From NCBI GenBank assembly GCA_947178195.1, contig CAMWXM010000098.1:1-9593 (forward strand): 9,593 nt of DNA, given 5' to 3'. Within the stretch, counting starts at the first letter, position 1, and every line of letters starts with the position of its first letter. The position numbers were made by a program, and so were the translations under genes. Shown here piece by piece: positions 1-6,620 of the stretch. Below the pieces are notes generated by a model that worked only from the letters and a program-made list of their open reading frames with translations, had not been told where the DNA came from and ran no database searches. The stretch is from an uncultured Ruminococcus sp. Lineage in GTDB: Bacteria; Bacillota; Clostridia; Oscillospirales; Ruminococcaceae.

Positions 1-1085
1 CATTTAAAAAAATGGCAAGAAAATATCATCCCGATCTTCATCCGGATGATAAGGAATGCGAGGAAAAATTTAAGGAGCTTAACAAAGCTTACGAGGTGCT
101 TTCCGACTCGGAAAAACGTCAGAGATACGACCAATTCGGTCATGCAGGGGTAGACCCGAATTATGGCGGCGGCGGATTCACAGGCGGCTTTAACGGAGGC
201 GGATTTGATTTTGACGATCTGGGCGATCTTTTCGGCAGTTTTTTCGGCGGCGGTTCACGTGCTTCAAGACGTTCTAACGCAAACGCTCCCAGAAGAGGTC
301 AGGATATAACCACTAATGTAAATATTAGCTTTATGGAAGCCTGTGAGGGAAAAAAGCATGAAGTGAAAATAAGCAAAATGGAAAAATGCCCGGATTGTAA
401 CGGTACGGGAGGTGCAGCAGGATCTGCTCCTACCACCTGTTCGGAATGTCACGGAACAGGTCAGGTAAAGGTTACTCAGAGAACACCTTTCGGTATGATA
501 TCTTCGGCAAAAACCTGTTCTAAATGCGGCGGAAGAGGTACTATCAATACTAATCCGTGTAAAAAGTGTAGCGGTACTTCAAGAGTAAAGACGACTAAAA
601 CAATCAGCATAGATATTCCTGCCGGCATAGACGATGGACAGGTTATGAGAGTAGGCGGCGAAGGAGACAGCGGTCTTAACGGTGGACCATCGGGAGACCT
701 TAATGTTATAATCTCTGTAAGACCGCATCCGCTGTTTACAAGAAATGGCAGCGATATTCATTGCGATATTCCTATTACTTATACTCAGGCTGTACTGGGA
801 GATGAAATAACTGTACCAACTATAGATGGAAATGTCAAGTATAAAATTGCCGAGGGCACTCAGACTGGTACGGTATTCAGACTTAAGGGCAAGGGAGTTA
901 AAAAGCTGAGACGCAGCGACCGTGGAGATCAGTATGTCAAGGTCAGCATCGAAGTACCGAAAAACCTTACGGATAAACAAAAGGAGCTTCTGAAAAAATA
1001 TGCGGATTCTATGGACGAGACCAGCGAAAAGCATTATCAGAAACGTAAAGGCTTTTTTGATACCCTCAGAGACGCCTTTAGATAA
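1..1085 (+). CDS. dnaJ: Chaperone protein DnaJ (Hsp40), 5'-truncated by window edge
   Basis: DnaJ is the cytosolic co-chaperone that stimulates the DnaK ATPase and hands it unfolded clients. The reading frame is open to the left edge (codons begin at base 3, reading F-K-K-M-A-R-K), so the ATG at 12 is an internal Met in J-domain helix II and not the start; about 20 residues are missing. Counting from that Met: the HPD loop is at 6-8, the end of the J domain (RYDQFG) is at 38-43, and a Gly/Phe-rich linker spans about 44-82. Four zinc-binding repeats follow at 126-133 (CPDCNGTG), 143-150 (CSECHGTG), 169-176 (CSKCGGRG) and 183-190 (CKKCSGTS), then the C-terminal client-binding domain to residue 357. 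All eight zinc cysteines are present; the last repeat ends in Ser instead of the usual Gly. The total length would be about 380 aa, normal for the family. It is followed closely by a lipoprotein gene and probably belongs to a dnaK-type heat-shock operon lying to the left (inferred). Confidence 0.97.
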   Translation, partial: FKKMARKYHPDLHPDDKECEEKFKELNKAYEVLSDSEKRQRYDQFGHAGVDPNYGGGGFTGGFNGGGFDFDDLGDLFGSFFGGGSRASRRSNANAPRRGQDITTNVNISFMEACEGKKHEVKISKMEKCPDCNGTGGAAGSAPTTCSECHGTGQVKVTQRTPFGMISSAKTCSKCGGRGTINTNPCKKCSGTSRVKTTKTISIDIPAGIDDGQVMRVGGEGDSGLNGGPSGDLNVIISVRPHPLFTRNGSDIHCDIPITYTQAVLGDEITVPTIDGNVKYKIAEGTQTGTVFRLKGKGVKKLRRSDRGDQYVKVSIEVPKNLTDKQKELLKKYADSMDETSEKHYQKRKGFFDTLRDAFR

Positions 1086-1095
1086 GGAGAATAAT

Positions 1096-1731
1096 ATGAA
1101 AAAACTAAAATTTACGGCGGTCATTATGTCTGTACTGGCTGCGGCGGCTTTGTTCAGCGGATGCTCGGATAACGAAGAAAACAGTAACAACAGCGGCAGC
1201 GTCGTATACTATGACAATAGCTCTAATCAGTATGTTGCACCTGAAGAAAAGGATCAGATAGCTAAGGATAACGCTCAGTCTATAGAAGGTAAACTATCTG
1301 AAAAAGCCATTATATCCGGTTTTGATGTGAAAATGAATAAGGTCGTATGCGTTGGCATGAGAGAAAAAGACGATCGCAACAAAGTTAATTCTCAGCTGAT
1401 TTCTGCTGAATTTGAAATCACAAATAATAATTCTGATGCGCTTAAAGTCTCATCAATGGGAGATTTTACAATTACCATAGATAATGATAAGACTGTTTTA
1501 GGCTCGGACAGCTATTCCGCTGTTACTGCTGCAAGAACCATTGAAGATTATGAGTCACTTGATTATACGATAGAACCACAGCAGACGGTAAGAGGATATA
1601 TATCTTTTGCGGTAGATGAAGGCTGGAAGAATATAACCGTGACATATACTCCGCAAAGCAAGGAAATATCCTATGATAAATTATACTATAATATTACTCC
1701 CGACGTTGTTGAGGACATAACTCAGAATTAA
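1096..1731 (+). CDS. Predicted lipoprotein with DUF4352-like domain
   Basis: This is a 211-aa secreted, lipid-anchored protein of unknown function. The start is the ATG at 1096, preceded by AAGGAGA at 1084-1090 that overlaps the dnaJ stop; an earlier in-frame ATG at 1000 lies deep inside dnaJ and has no such signal. Residues 1-22 form a lipoprotein signal peptide (positive MKKLK, hydrophobic core, then LFSG before Cys23). Residues 24-65 are a low-complexity Asn/Ser/Glu linker. From about 70 to 205 there is a beta-rich region with a 'LISAEFEITNNNSDALKV' type strand pattern and a late 'RGYISFAVDEGWKNITVTY' segment. This resembles DUF4352 / immunoglobulin-like extracellular lipoproteins common in Firmicutes; the family call is from memory of the pattern. 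The 10-nt gap from dnaJ means co-transcription is likely. A terminator follows at 1743. Its role is not known. Confidence 0.88.
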   Translation: MKKLKFTAVIMSVLAAAALFSGCSDNEENSNNSGSVVYYDNSSNQYVAPEEKDQIAKDNAQSIEGKLSEKAIISGFDVKMNKVVCVGMREKDDRNKVNSQLISAEFEITNNNSDALKVSSMGDFTITIDNDKTVLGSDSYSAVTAARTIEDYESLDYTIEPQQTVRGYISFAVDEGWKNITVTYTPQSKEISYDKLYYNITPDVVEDITQN

Positions 1732-1742
1732 AATGAAATAAT

Positions 1743-1800
1743 CCCCATATAAAACCTGTACTAAGGCTTTATATGGGGACAATTTTTATTTATTTTTTAT
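1743..1800 (+). terminator. Rho-independent terminator after the dnaJ-lipoprotein unit
   Basis: CCCCATATAAA at 1743-1753 pairs perfectly (11 bp) with TTTATATGGGG at 1768-1778, and CCT/AGG inside the loop can extend the stem. A T-rich run follows at 1783-1800. It lies 11 bases after the lipoprotein stop. Read on the minus strand, the same hairpin is followed by a weaker T-rich stretch (1742 down to 1729), so it may also end the convergent rex operon, whose last gene stops at 1797. Confidence 0.93.
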
Positions 1801-2435
1801 TCATCGCCGGAATAGTTGTTCAGTCCGTATGCAAGGGTCATAAGGCTGTCGGCAAGATGAACGTTTTCAACAATAATATTTTCAATTTTACCGAAATCAT
1901 AATGACTGAAATTCCAGAAGGCTTTGACACCGTTATTTATAAGCTTTGGAGCAAGCTCTTTTGCTGCCGTTTCGGGAATGCACAAAACAGCGCAGACAGG
2001 CTGATTTTTACGGCAAAATGGTTCAAGCTCGTCTATATTTCTTACCGGCATTCCGGCGGTTATCCTCCCTATAGTCTTAGAGTTATTGTCGAATATCCCT
2101 ATAAGCTTAAAGCCTCTTTCAGGAAAATCAATATGAGTTGTGACCGCTTTTCCAAGATTTCCTGCTCCTATTAAAATCGTTTTATTTCCGGCGTTTATAC
2201 CCAGAATTTCTCCGATAGACTTTCTGAGCACGCTTACATTATATCCGTATCCCTGTTGTCCGAATCCGCCAAAGCAATTAAGATCCTGTCTTATCTGAGA
2301 AGCGGTAAATCCCATTTTTTGGGAAAGTTCTCTGCTTGAAATACGTATAATATTCTGTCGTTCAAGTTTGCCTAAAAATCTATAGTATCTTGGAAGTCTC
2401 TTTATAACTGGTGATGAAACTGAGAATTTCGGCAT
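1797..2435 (-). CDS. rex: Redox-sensing transcriptional repressor Rex
   Basis: Rex is a dimeric repressor that leaves its operator when NADH rises relative to NAD+, releasing fermentation and redox genes. The protein is 212 aa, the usual length. Residues 10-60 form the winged-helix DNA-binding domain with the family signature (IKRLPRYYRFL, then SSRELSQKMGFTASQIRQD and the block NCFGGFGQQGYGYNV). Residues 85-116 start the Rossmann fold: GAGNLG at 90-95 is the dinucleotide loop, and Asp116 at the end of the second strand fits NAD(H) preference. The conserved C-terminal swap helix is seen as VENVHLADSLMTLAY (189-203). The ATG at 2435 has GGGAGG at 2449-2444, 8 nt upstream. The gene begins 33 nt after icd and has no promoter of its own that I can see, so it is the last gene of the acn operon. 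No full Rex palindrome (TTGTTAA-N4-TTAACAA) is visible in the window. Confidence 0.96.
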   Translation of the reverse strand: MPKFSVSSPVIKRLPRYYRFLGKLERQNIIRISSRELSQKMGFTASQIRQDLNCFGGFGQQGYGYNVSVLRKSIGEILGINAGNKTILIGAGNLGKAVTTHIDFPERGFKLIGIFDNNSKTIGRITAGMPVRNIDELEPFCRKNQPVCAVLCIPETAAKELAPKLINNGVKAFWNFSHYDFGKIENIIVENVHLADSLMTLAYGLNNYSGDE

Positions 2436-2468
2436 TTTTATTTCCTCCCGAATATTATTCAGAAACGG

Positions 2469-3677
2469 TTATACAAGATTTGCAAGTCTGACGTTGATTT
2501 CTTCCAAAAATTCCTTTGAATTTACCTTTTTCTTATTTTCAAGCTTTGAAAGCAGGTACAGGTCTCCCGTCATTACCCCTTCTTCAATAGTCTGGATAGT
2601 GGCTTTTTCAAGATTGTCTGCAAAAGCCATAAGCTCAGGTATATTGTCAAGTTCTCCTCTTTTTCTCAGTGCGCCGCTCCATGCAAAAATCGTTGCAACA
2701 GAGTTTGTAGAGGTTTCTTCACCCTTTAAATGTTTGTAATAATGACGCTGAACAGTACCGTGTGCGGCTTCATATTCATAGATTCCATCAGGAGAAACCA
2801 GAACTGAGGTCATCATAGCAAGGCTGCCGAATGCTGTTGAGACCATATCCGACATAACATCGCCGTCATAGTTTTTGCATGCCCAGATGTAACCGCCGTT
2901 TGAGCGTATAACTCTTGCAACTGCATCATCGATAAGAGTATAGAAATATTCGATTCCTGCTTTTTCAAATTTCTCTTTATATTCTGCTTCAAAAATTTCA
3001 GCAAAAATATCTTTAAATCTATGATCATATTTTTTTGATATAGTATCTTTTGTCGCAAACCATAAATCCTGTTTTGTATCAAGAGCAAAGTTAAAGCAGG
3101 CTCTTGCAAAACCGTTGATACTATCATCTATATTGTGAAGTCCCTGGATAATGCCGTCACCGTCAAATTCGTGGATAGTCTGTCTTGTTTCATTGCCTGA
3201 TTTGTCGGTAAATACAAGTTCAGCCTTTCCGCCGCCTTTAACCTGCATCTCTGTATTTTTATACACATCGCCGTATGCGTGACGAGCAATTGTAATAGGC
3301 TTTGTCCATGTGGGGATATACGGAGTAATACCCTTTACAAGGATCGGCGTTCTGAAAACAGTACCGTCAAGAATTGCTCTTATAGTGCCGTTTGGAGATT
3401 TCCACATTTCCGTCAGGTTATATTCAGGCATTCTTGCAGCATTTGGAGTAATTGTTGCGCATTTTACCGCAACACCGTACTTTTTAGTAGCCTCCGCACT
3501 GTCGAATGTTACCTTATCCTTTGTTTTTTCTCTGTATTCAAGACCCAGATCGTAATATTCGGTTTTCAGGTCTATGTATGGTTCAAGAAGAATATCCTTG
3601 ATCCATTTCCAGAGAATCCTTGTCATCTCGTCGCCGTCCATTTCAACCAGCGGCGTTTTCATTTGAATTTTTGCCAT
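2469..3677 (-). CDS. icd: Isocitrate dehydrogenase, NADP-dependent, eukaryote-like homodimer type
   Basis: It converts isocitrate to 2-oxoglutarate and CO2 while making NADPH in the cytosol. The protein is 402 aa and is collinear with human IDH1 rather than with the E. coli Icd type. Substrate residues match and even keep IDH1 numbering at the N-terminal end: Thr77, Ser94 (WKSPNGTIR), Arg100, Arg109 (GTVFR), Arg132 (RHAYGD) and Tyr139. Lys210 is the catalytic lysine, and the metal aspartates are Asp250, Asp273 and Asp277 (LIDD and NYDGDVMSD). Arg311-His312 in AAHGTVQRHY correspond to the pair that binds the 2'-phosphate of NADP in IDH1, so NADP use is predicted. The ATG at 3677 follows GGAGG (3690-3686) by 8 nt. 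It is fourth in the acn operon, 18 nt after a DUF6630-like gene and before rex. With aconitase it supplies 2-oxoglutarate for glutamate synthesis. Confidence 0.97.
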   Translation of the reverse strand: MAKIQMKTPLVEMDGDEMTRILWKWIKDILLEPYIDLKTEYYDLGLEYREKTKDKVTFDSAEATKKYGVAVKCATITPNAARMPEYNLTEMWKSPNGTIRAILDGTVFRTPILVKGITPYIPTWTKPITIARHAYGDVYKNTEMQVKGGGKAELVFTDKSGNETRQTIHEFDGDGIIQGLHNIDDSINGFARACFNFALDTKQDLWFATKDTISKKYDHRFKDIFAEIFEAEYKEKFEKAGIEYFYTLIDDAVARVIRSNGGYIWACKNYDGDVMSDMVSTAFGSLAMMTSVLVSPDGIYEYEAAHGTVQRHYYKHLKGEETSTNSVATIFAWSGALRKRGELDNIPELMAFADNLEKATIQTIEEGVMTGDLYLLSKLENKKKVNSKEFLEEINVRLANLV

Positions 3678-3695
3678 TGTCTTTTCCTCCCATTT

Positions 3696-4259
3696 TTAAA
3701 AAGCTTTGATTAAATGTCCGTTGTTTTCCGCAATTTCTGAAATTTTTTCATATATATCGCAAGTAACTATAATAAGCTCATATCCATCGCTATTAATATC
3801 TATCATACAGACATATGCTTTTCCGTTTAAGGCTGAATTTATTTCTCCACCCCATACGTCAATATTTTCATCTGGATCAAACTCCAGAGAAGATATATCT
3901 ATATCAATATGCTCATCATAGCCTTTTATAGATTCGAGAACCCATAAAAATTGTTCCGGATCGTCTTTCCAGTCGGCTACTAAAAGGTATTCAGCTTCAG
4001 CAAGCTCGTCAACTAATCCTATCCAGCAAATTTTATCGACATTTGTAGTTTTTTCGCCGGAAACATCTATTCCACGCTCCATATATCTTTCTGCATTTTC
4101 TTTGCCGTATCCCCAAGGGTCGTCAACACACTGTGTAATCTTTTGTATGATCTTCTCATCATTATTTGAAATAAGCTTTGCAATTTCAAGAATAAATGAA
4201 AAATCTTTTTCTTCGTCTTTATTTTTCTCGGATTTAAAACAATTTTTAAAAAATCCCAT
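3696..4259 (-). CDS. DUF6630-like protein of unknown function
   Basis: This is a 187-aa acidic, soluble protein with no signal peptide or membrane helix. I chose the ATG at 4259 because AAAGGAG (4271-4265) sits 5 nt upstream; an in-frame GTG at 4265 would overlap that ribosome site. Features seen: a Lys/Glu-rich N-terminus (residues 9-19), a helical stretch (20-45), the segment CWIGLVDELAEAEYLLVADWKDDPEQFLW (78-106), an Asp-rich stretch (118-135), and a C-terminal IDINSDGYELIIV strand (154-165) followed by a helix ending NNGHLIKAF. The WIGLVDEL / DWK / DPEQFLW / SDGYELIIV pattern recalls proteins annotated DUF6630; I am moderately sure of that family. The gene lies between a small membrane protein gene and icd in the acn operon. 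No catalytic motif is evident. Nothing in the sequence tells whether it acts on aconitase or isocitrate dehydrogenase. Confidence 0.82.
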   Translation of the reverse strand: MGFFKNCFKSEKNKDEEKDFSFILEIAKLISNNDEKIIQKITQCVDDPWGYGKENAERYMERGIDVSGEKTTNVDKICWIGLVDELAEAEYLLVADWKDDPEQFLWVLESIKGYDEHIDIDISSLEFDPDENIDVWGGEINSALNGKAYVCMIDINSDGYELIIVTCDIYEKISEIAENNGHLIKAF

Positions 4260-4297
4260 AAGCACTCCTTTGCAGTTCTATATGTAAGCAGCCGTTA

Positions 4298-4537
4298 TTA
4301 TTTAAACAGAAATATTGCCGGAAATCCAAGCAGGAACATTACGGCGATCGTAATTAATTTGTTTACCATACCGTTCCATTCAGGTTTTTTCTTTGAAATA
4401 AGTACCGAAACGCCTACGCTGATAGCAACGGCAACCACAAGCATTATTATCTGGAGCGGGGACAAGTCTTTTAACGCTTTTAGATTCCTTATTCTTATCC
4501 TTAACGGCATGAAATATGATAAAACATCAGTCAGCAT
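4298..4537 (-). CDS. Small two-helix membrane protein, function unknown
   Basis: This is a 79-aa protein. The N-terminal part (residues 1-27) is basic and possibly amphipathic (RIRIRNLKALKD). Two hydrophobic helices follow: about 28-47 (LQIIMLVVAVAISVGVSVLI) and about 61-78 (LITIAVMFLLGFPAIFLF), joined by a short basic loop (SKKKPEWNGMVNK). The ATG at 4537 lies only 2 nt after the aconitase stop, which points to translational coupling. A GGGAGG site at 4556-4551 lies inside the end of acn; its 13-nt spacing to the ATG is longer than ideal. Codon use looks like the neighbours. I do not recognise a family. It is kept as a real gene because of its position, its start signal and its coherent two-helix layout; in the opposite frame there is no better candidate. 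Confidence 0.75.
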   Translation of the reverse strand: MLTDVLSYFMPLRIRIRNLKALKDLSPLQIIMLVVAVAISVGVSVLISKKKPEWNGMVNKLITIAVMFLLGFPAIFLFK

Positions 4538-4539
4538 AA

Positions 4540-6477
4540 TTATTTTAACGCCTCCCTGGTATAATCTAAAAGTCCGCCTGCAAGAATAATATCCTTTGTA
4601 CGTCCGCTAAGCTCGCACATCACCTTTATTTCCTTGCCAGTGGTTTTATTTATAACAGTAAGTTCTGATTTACCTGCTTCGATTTCCCCTCTTACGTTAT
4701 CCAGAACAAGCTGATCGCCCTGTGATATATCATCATAATCTGCTTCGTTTACAAAGGTCAGCGGTAAAATACCTGCGTTTATAAGATTTGCTCTGTGGAT
4801 TCTTGCAAAGGATTTAACTAAAACTGCTTTGATTCCAAGATAAAGCGGAGCTAAAGCTGCATGCTCTCTTGAAGAACCCTGACCGTAATTTGAACCGCCT
4901 ACGATAATGCTCTTTCCCATTTCCTTTGCTCTTGAAGGGAACTGCTCGTCGCAGATAGTAAAACAATGCTGTGAAATAGCGGGAATATTTGAACGGAGCG
5001 GAAGAATTTTTGCTCCGGCAGGCATAATATGGTCGGTAGTGATATTATCGCCGACTTTAAGGGACACTCCGGCATCAATTGAAGAATCGAGAGGAGATGT
5101 AGTCGGGAAAGGTTTGATATTCGGTCCTCTTAAAATTTCAACGCTGTCCATATCGGCTTCTGCCACAGGAGGAACTATCATATTATCGTTTATTTTGAAT
5201 ACTTCAGGAAGCTTGAATTCAGGCATATCGCCTAAATCTCTCGGGTCAGAGAACACACCTGCAACAGCGGAAGCAGCTGCAACCTCAGGAGATACAAGAT
5301 ATATCTGACCGTCCTTAGTGCCTGAGCGTCCTTCGAAGTTTCTGTTAAAGGTTCTCAGAGAAATACCTTTTGAGTTAGGAGACTGACCCATACCGATACA
5401 AGGTCCGCATGCGCTTTCAAGAATTCTTGCTCCTGCGTCTATCATAATGGAAAGTGCGCCGTTTTCAGCAAGCATATTAAGCACCTGTTTAGAACCGGGA
5501 GCGATTGCAAGAGAAACGTCCGGATGAACAGTTCTACCCTTTAAAATGTGAGCGACCTTGAGCATATCCATAAGCGATGAATTGGTACATGAACCGATAC
5601 AAACCTGGTCTATTTTTATTTTGCCGATTTCCTTTACTGATTTAACATTATCTGGAGAATGAGGACAAGCCGCAAGAGGTTCAAGCTCGCTTAAATTAAT
5701 TACGATTTCTTCATCATAAATAGCGTCGGAGTCGGCTGAAAGCTCTGTCCATACGTCCTCTCTCTGCTGGGCCTTTAAAAATTCCTTTGTAATTTCATCT
5801 GATGGGAATATGGAAGTTGTTGCGCCAAGCTCTGCACCCATATTTGTAATAGTAGCTCTTTCAGGAACAGAAAGAGTTTTAACGCCCTCTCCGCAGTATT
5901 CGATAACCTTACCTACGCCGCCTTTAACGGACATTCTCTTTAATACTTCAAGAATAACGTCCTTAGCAGCTACCCATGAAGGGAGTTTTCCGGTAAGCTC
6001 TACCTTGACCACCTTCGGGCAGGTAATATAGTATGCGCCGCCGCCCATTGCTACCGCAACATCAAGACCGCCTGCGCCGATAGCTATCATTCCAATACCG
6101 CCGCCTGTTGGGGTATGGCTGTCAGAGCCTATCAGAGTTTTGCCGGGAATGCCGAATCTTTCAAGGTGTACCTGGTGGCAGATACCGTTGCCAGGACGTG
6201 AAAAATAAATACCATGCTTTTTTGCAACGCTTCCGATAAAGCGGTGGTCGTCAGCGTTTTCAAAGCCGTTCTGGAGCGTGTTATGGTCTATGTAGGCTAC
6301 GCTTCTTTCGGTTTTAACTCTCGGTACTCCCATTGCTTCATATTCAAGATATGCCATTGTACCCGTTGCGTCCTGAGTAAGAGTCTGGTCGATTTTAATA
6401 CCTATCTCCTGTCCCTTCACCATTTCACCGTCAACTAAGTGTGCCTTTAAAATTTTTTCCGTAAGTGTTAAACCCAT
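4540..6477 (-). CDS. acn: Aconitate hydratase, Aquifex-type (645 aa)
   Basis: It isomerises citrate to isocitrate through cis-aconitate in the cytosol, using a [4Fe-4S] cluster. The three cluster cysteines are Cys297 (in CIGSCTNS), Cys357 and Cys360 (in SACGPCIGMG). Other active-site blocks: DQTLTQDATGT (30-40), GSDSHTPTGGG (117-127), NRNFEGRSG (378-386), GDNITTDHIMPAG in the swivel domain (477-489), and GGSNYGQGSSREHAA (527-541) carrying the catalytic serine. At 645 aa it is much shorter than AcnA/AcnB (about 860-900) and fits the shorter group described as 'putative, Aquifex type', common in Clostridia. The start is the ATG at 6477: AAAGGA (6492-6487) lies 9 nt upstream. An in-frame TTG at 6495 is upstream of that site and is rejected. 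It is the first gene of the five-gene operon running to rex and is divergent from purA. Its leader contains a hairpin and a dyad, described separately. Confidence 0.97.
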   Translation of the reverse strand: MGLTLTEKILKAHLVDGEMVKGQEIGIKIDQTLTQDATGTMAYLEYEAMGVPRVKTERSVAYIDHNTLQNGFENADDHRFIGSVAKKHGIYFSRPGNGICHQVHLERFGIPGKTLIGSDSHTPTGGGIGMIAIGAGGLDVAVAMGGGAYYITCPKVVKVELTGKLPSWVAAKDVILEVLKRMSVKGGVGKVIEYCGEGVKTLSVPERATITNMGAELGATTSIFPSDEITKEFLKAQQREDVWTELSADSDAIYDEEIVINLSELEPLAACPHSPDNVKSVKEIGKIKIDQVCIGSCTNSSLMDMLKVAHILKGRTVHPDVSLAIAPGSKQVLNMLAENGALSIMIDAGARILESACGPCIGMGQSPNSKGISLRTFNRNFEGRSGTKDGQIYLVSPEVAAASAVAGVFSDPRDLGDMPEFKLPEVFKINDNMIVPPVAEADMDSVEILRGPNIKPFPTTSPLDSSIDAGVSLKVGDNITTDHIMPAGAKILPLRSNIPAISQHCFTICDEQFPSRAKEMGKSIIVGGSNYGQGSSREHAALAPLYLGIKAVLVKSFARIHRANLINAGILPLTFVNEADYDDISQGDQLVLDNVRGEIEAGKSELTVINKTTGKEIKVMCELSGRTKDIILAGGLLDYTREALK

Positions 6478-6517
6478 TGTTATCAATCCTTTCAATTATC
6501 AGTAATCGCTTTGTTAA

Positions 6518-6536
6518 GATCAATATTATATTAATC
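6518..6536. promoter_or_regulatory. Imperfect 19-bp dyad in the acn leader (operator candidate)
   Basis: The two arms GATCAATAT and ATATTAATC flank a central T and are inverted with a single mismatch. The dyad sits about 50-65 nt downstream of the predicted acn transcription start and about 40 nt before the start codon. It directly abuts TTGTTAA (6511-6517), which equals one half of the clostridial Rex consensus; the second Rex half is absent. It could be a repressor-binding site, or in RNA an 8-bp hairpin with a 3-nt loop. AT-rich sequence makes chance palindromes likely, so this is tentative. Confidence 0.35.
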
Positions 6537-6538
6537 GA

Positions 6539-6582
6539 GGCAACTACATACAGAGATAAAAATATCTCTGTGCGCCGTTGCC
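6539..6582 (-). promoter_or_regulatory. Structured 5' leader hairpin of the acn operon
   Basis: Inner stem: CAGAGATA (6551-6558) and TATCTCTG (6563-6570) pair perfectly around AAAA, and one more pair (6550/6571) extends it to 9 bp. Outer stem: GGCAAC (6539-6544) and GTTGCC (6577-6582) pair perfectly. Between them lies a nearly symmetric internal loop (6545-6549 against 6572-6576). The predicted acn transcript begins at about 6584, so the message would start almost directly with this hairpin. There is no T-run after it, so it is not a terminator. Such 5'-terminal hairpins can protect messages from decay or bind a regulator; which applies here is unknown. I do not recognise a named riboswitch class. 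Confidence 0.6.
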
Positions 6583-6590
6583 ACATTTAT

Positions 6591-6620
6591 ATTTTACACC
6601 AAAAACATACCTTTTGTCAA
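6591..6620 (-). promoter_or_regulatory. Sigma-A promoter of the acn operon
   Basis: Read on the minus strand: a perfect -35 box TTGACA at 6620-6615, an 18-bp spacer, and a -10 box TAAAAT at 6596-6591. Transcription would start near 6584, giving a leader of about 107 nt before the aconitase ATG. A second TTGACA lies 11 bp further upstream (6631-6626) but has no matching -10. Confidence 0.7.

Noticed and set aside
1000..1095. Earlier ATG giving a 32-residue longer lipoprotein
   Set aside because: It overlaps the end of dnaJ and would bury the signal peptide; the ATG at 1096 has a proper ribosome site and puts the signal peptide at the N-terminus.
579..1190. Minus-strand ORF of about 203 codons opposite dnaJ
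   Set aside because: It lies antisense to dnaJ and the start of the lipoprotein gene, both strongly supported, and its translation has no recognisable domain.
2813..3713. ORFs in other frames inside icd (minus-strand 2813-3127, plus-strand 3279-3713 and 3310-3555)
   Set aside because: All overlap icd, whose every catalytic residue is accounted for; the translations look like frame shadows.
4907..5308. Plus-strand ORF of 133 codons inside aconitase
   Set aside because: Antisense to well-conserved aconitase sequence; no independent start signal or known domain.
6478..6495. In-frame TTG at 6495 as the aconitase start
   Set aside because: It lies upstream of the AAAGGA ribosome site, which is well placed for the ATG at 6477; the family N-terminus begins MGLTLTEKIL.
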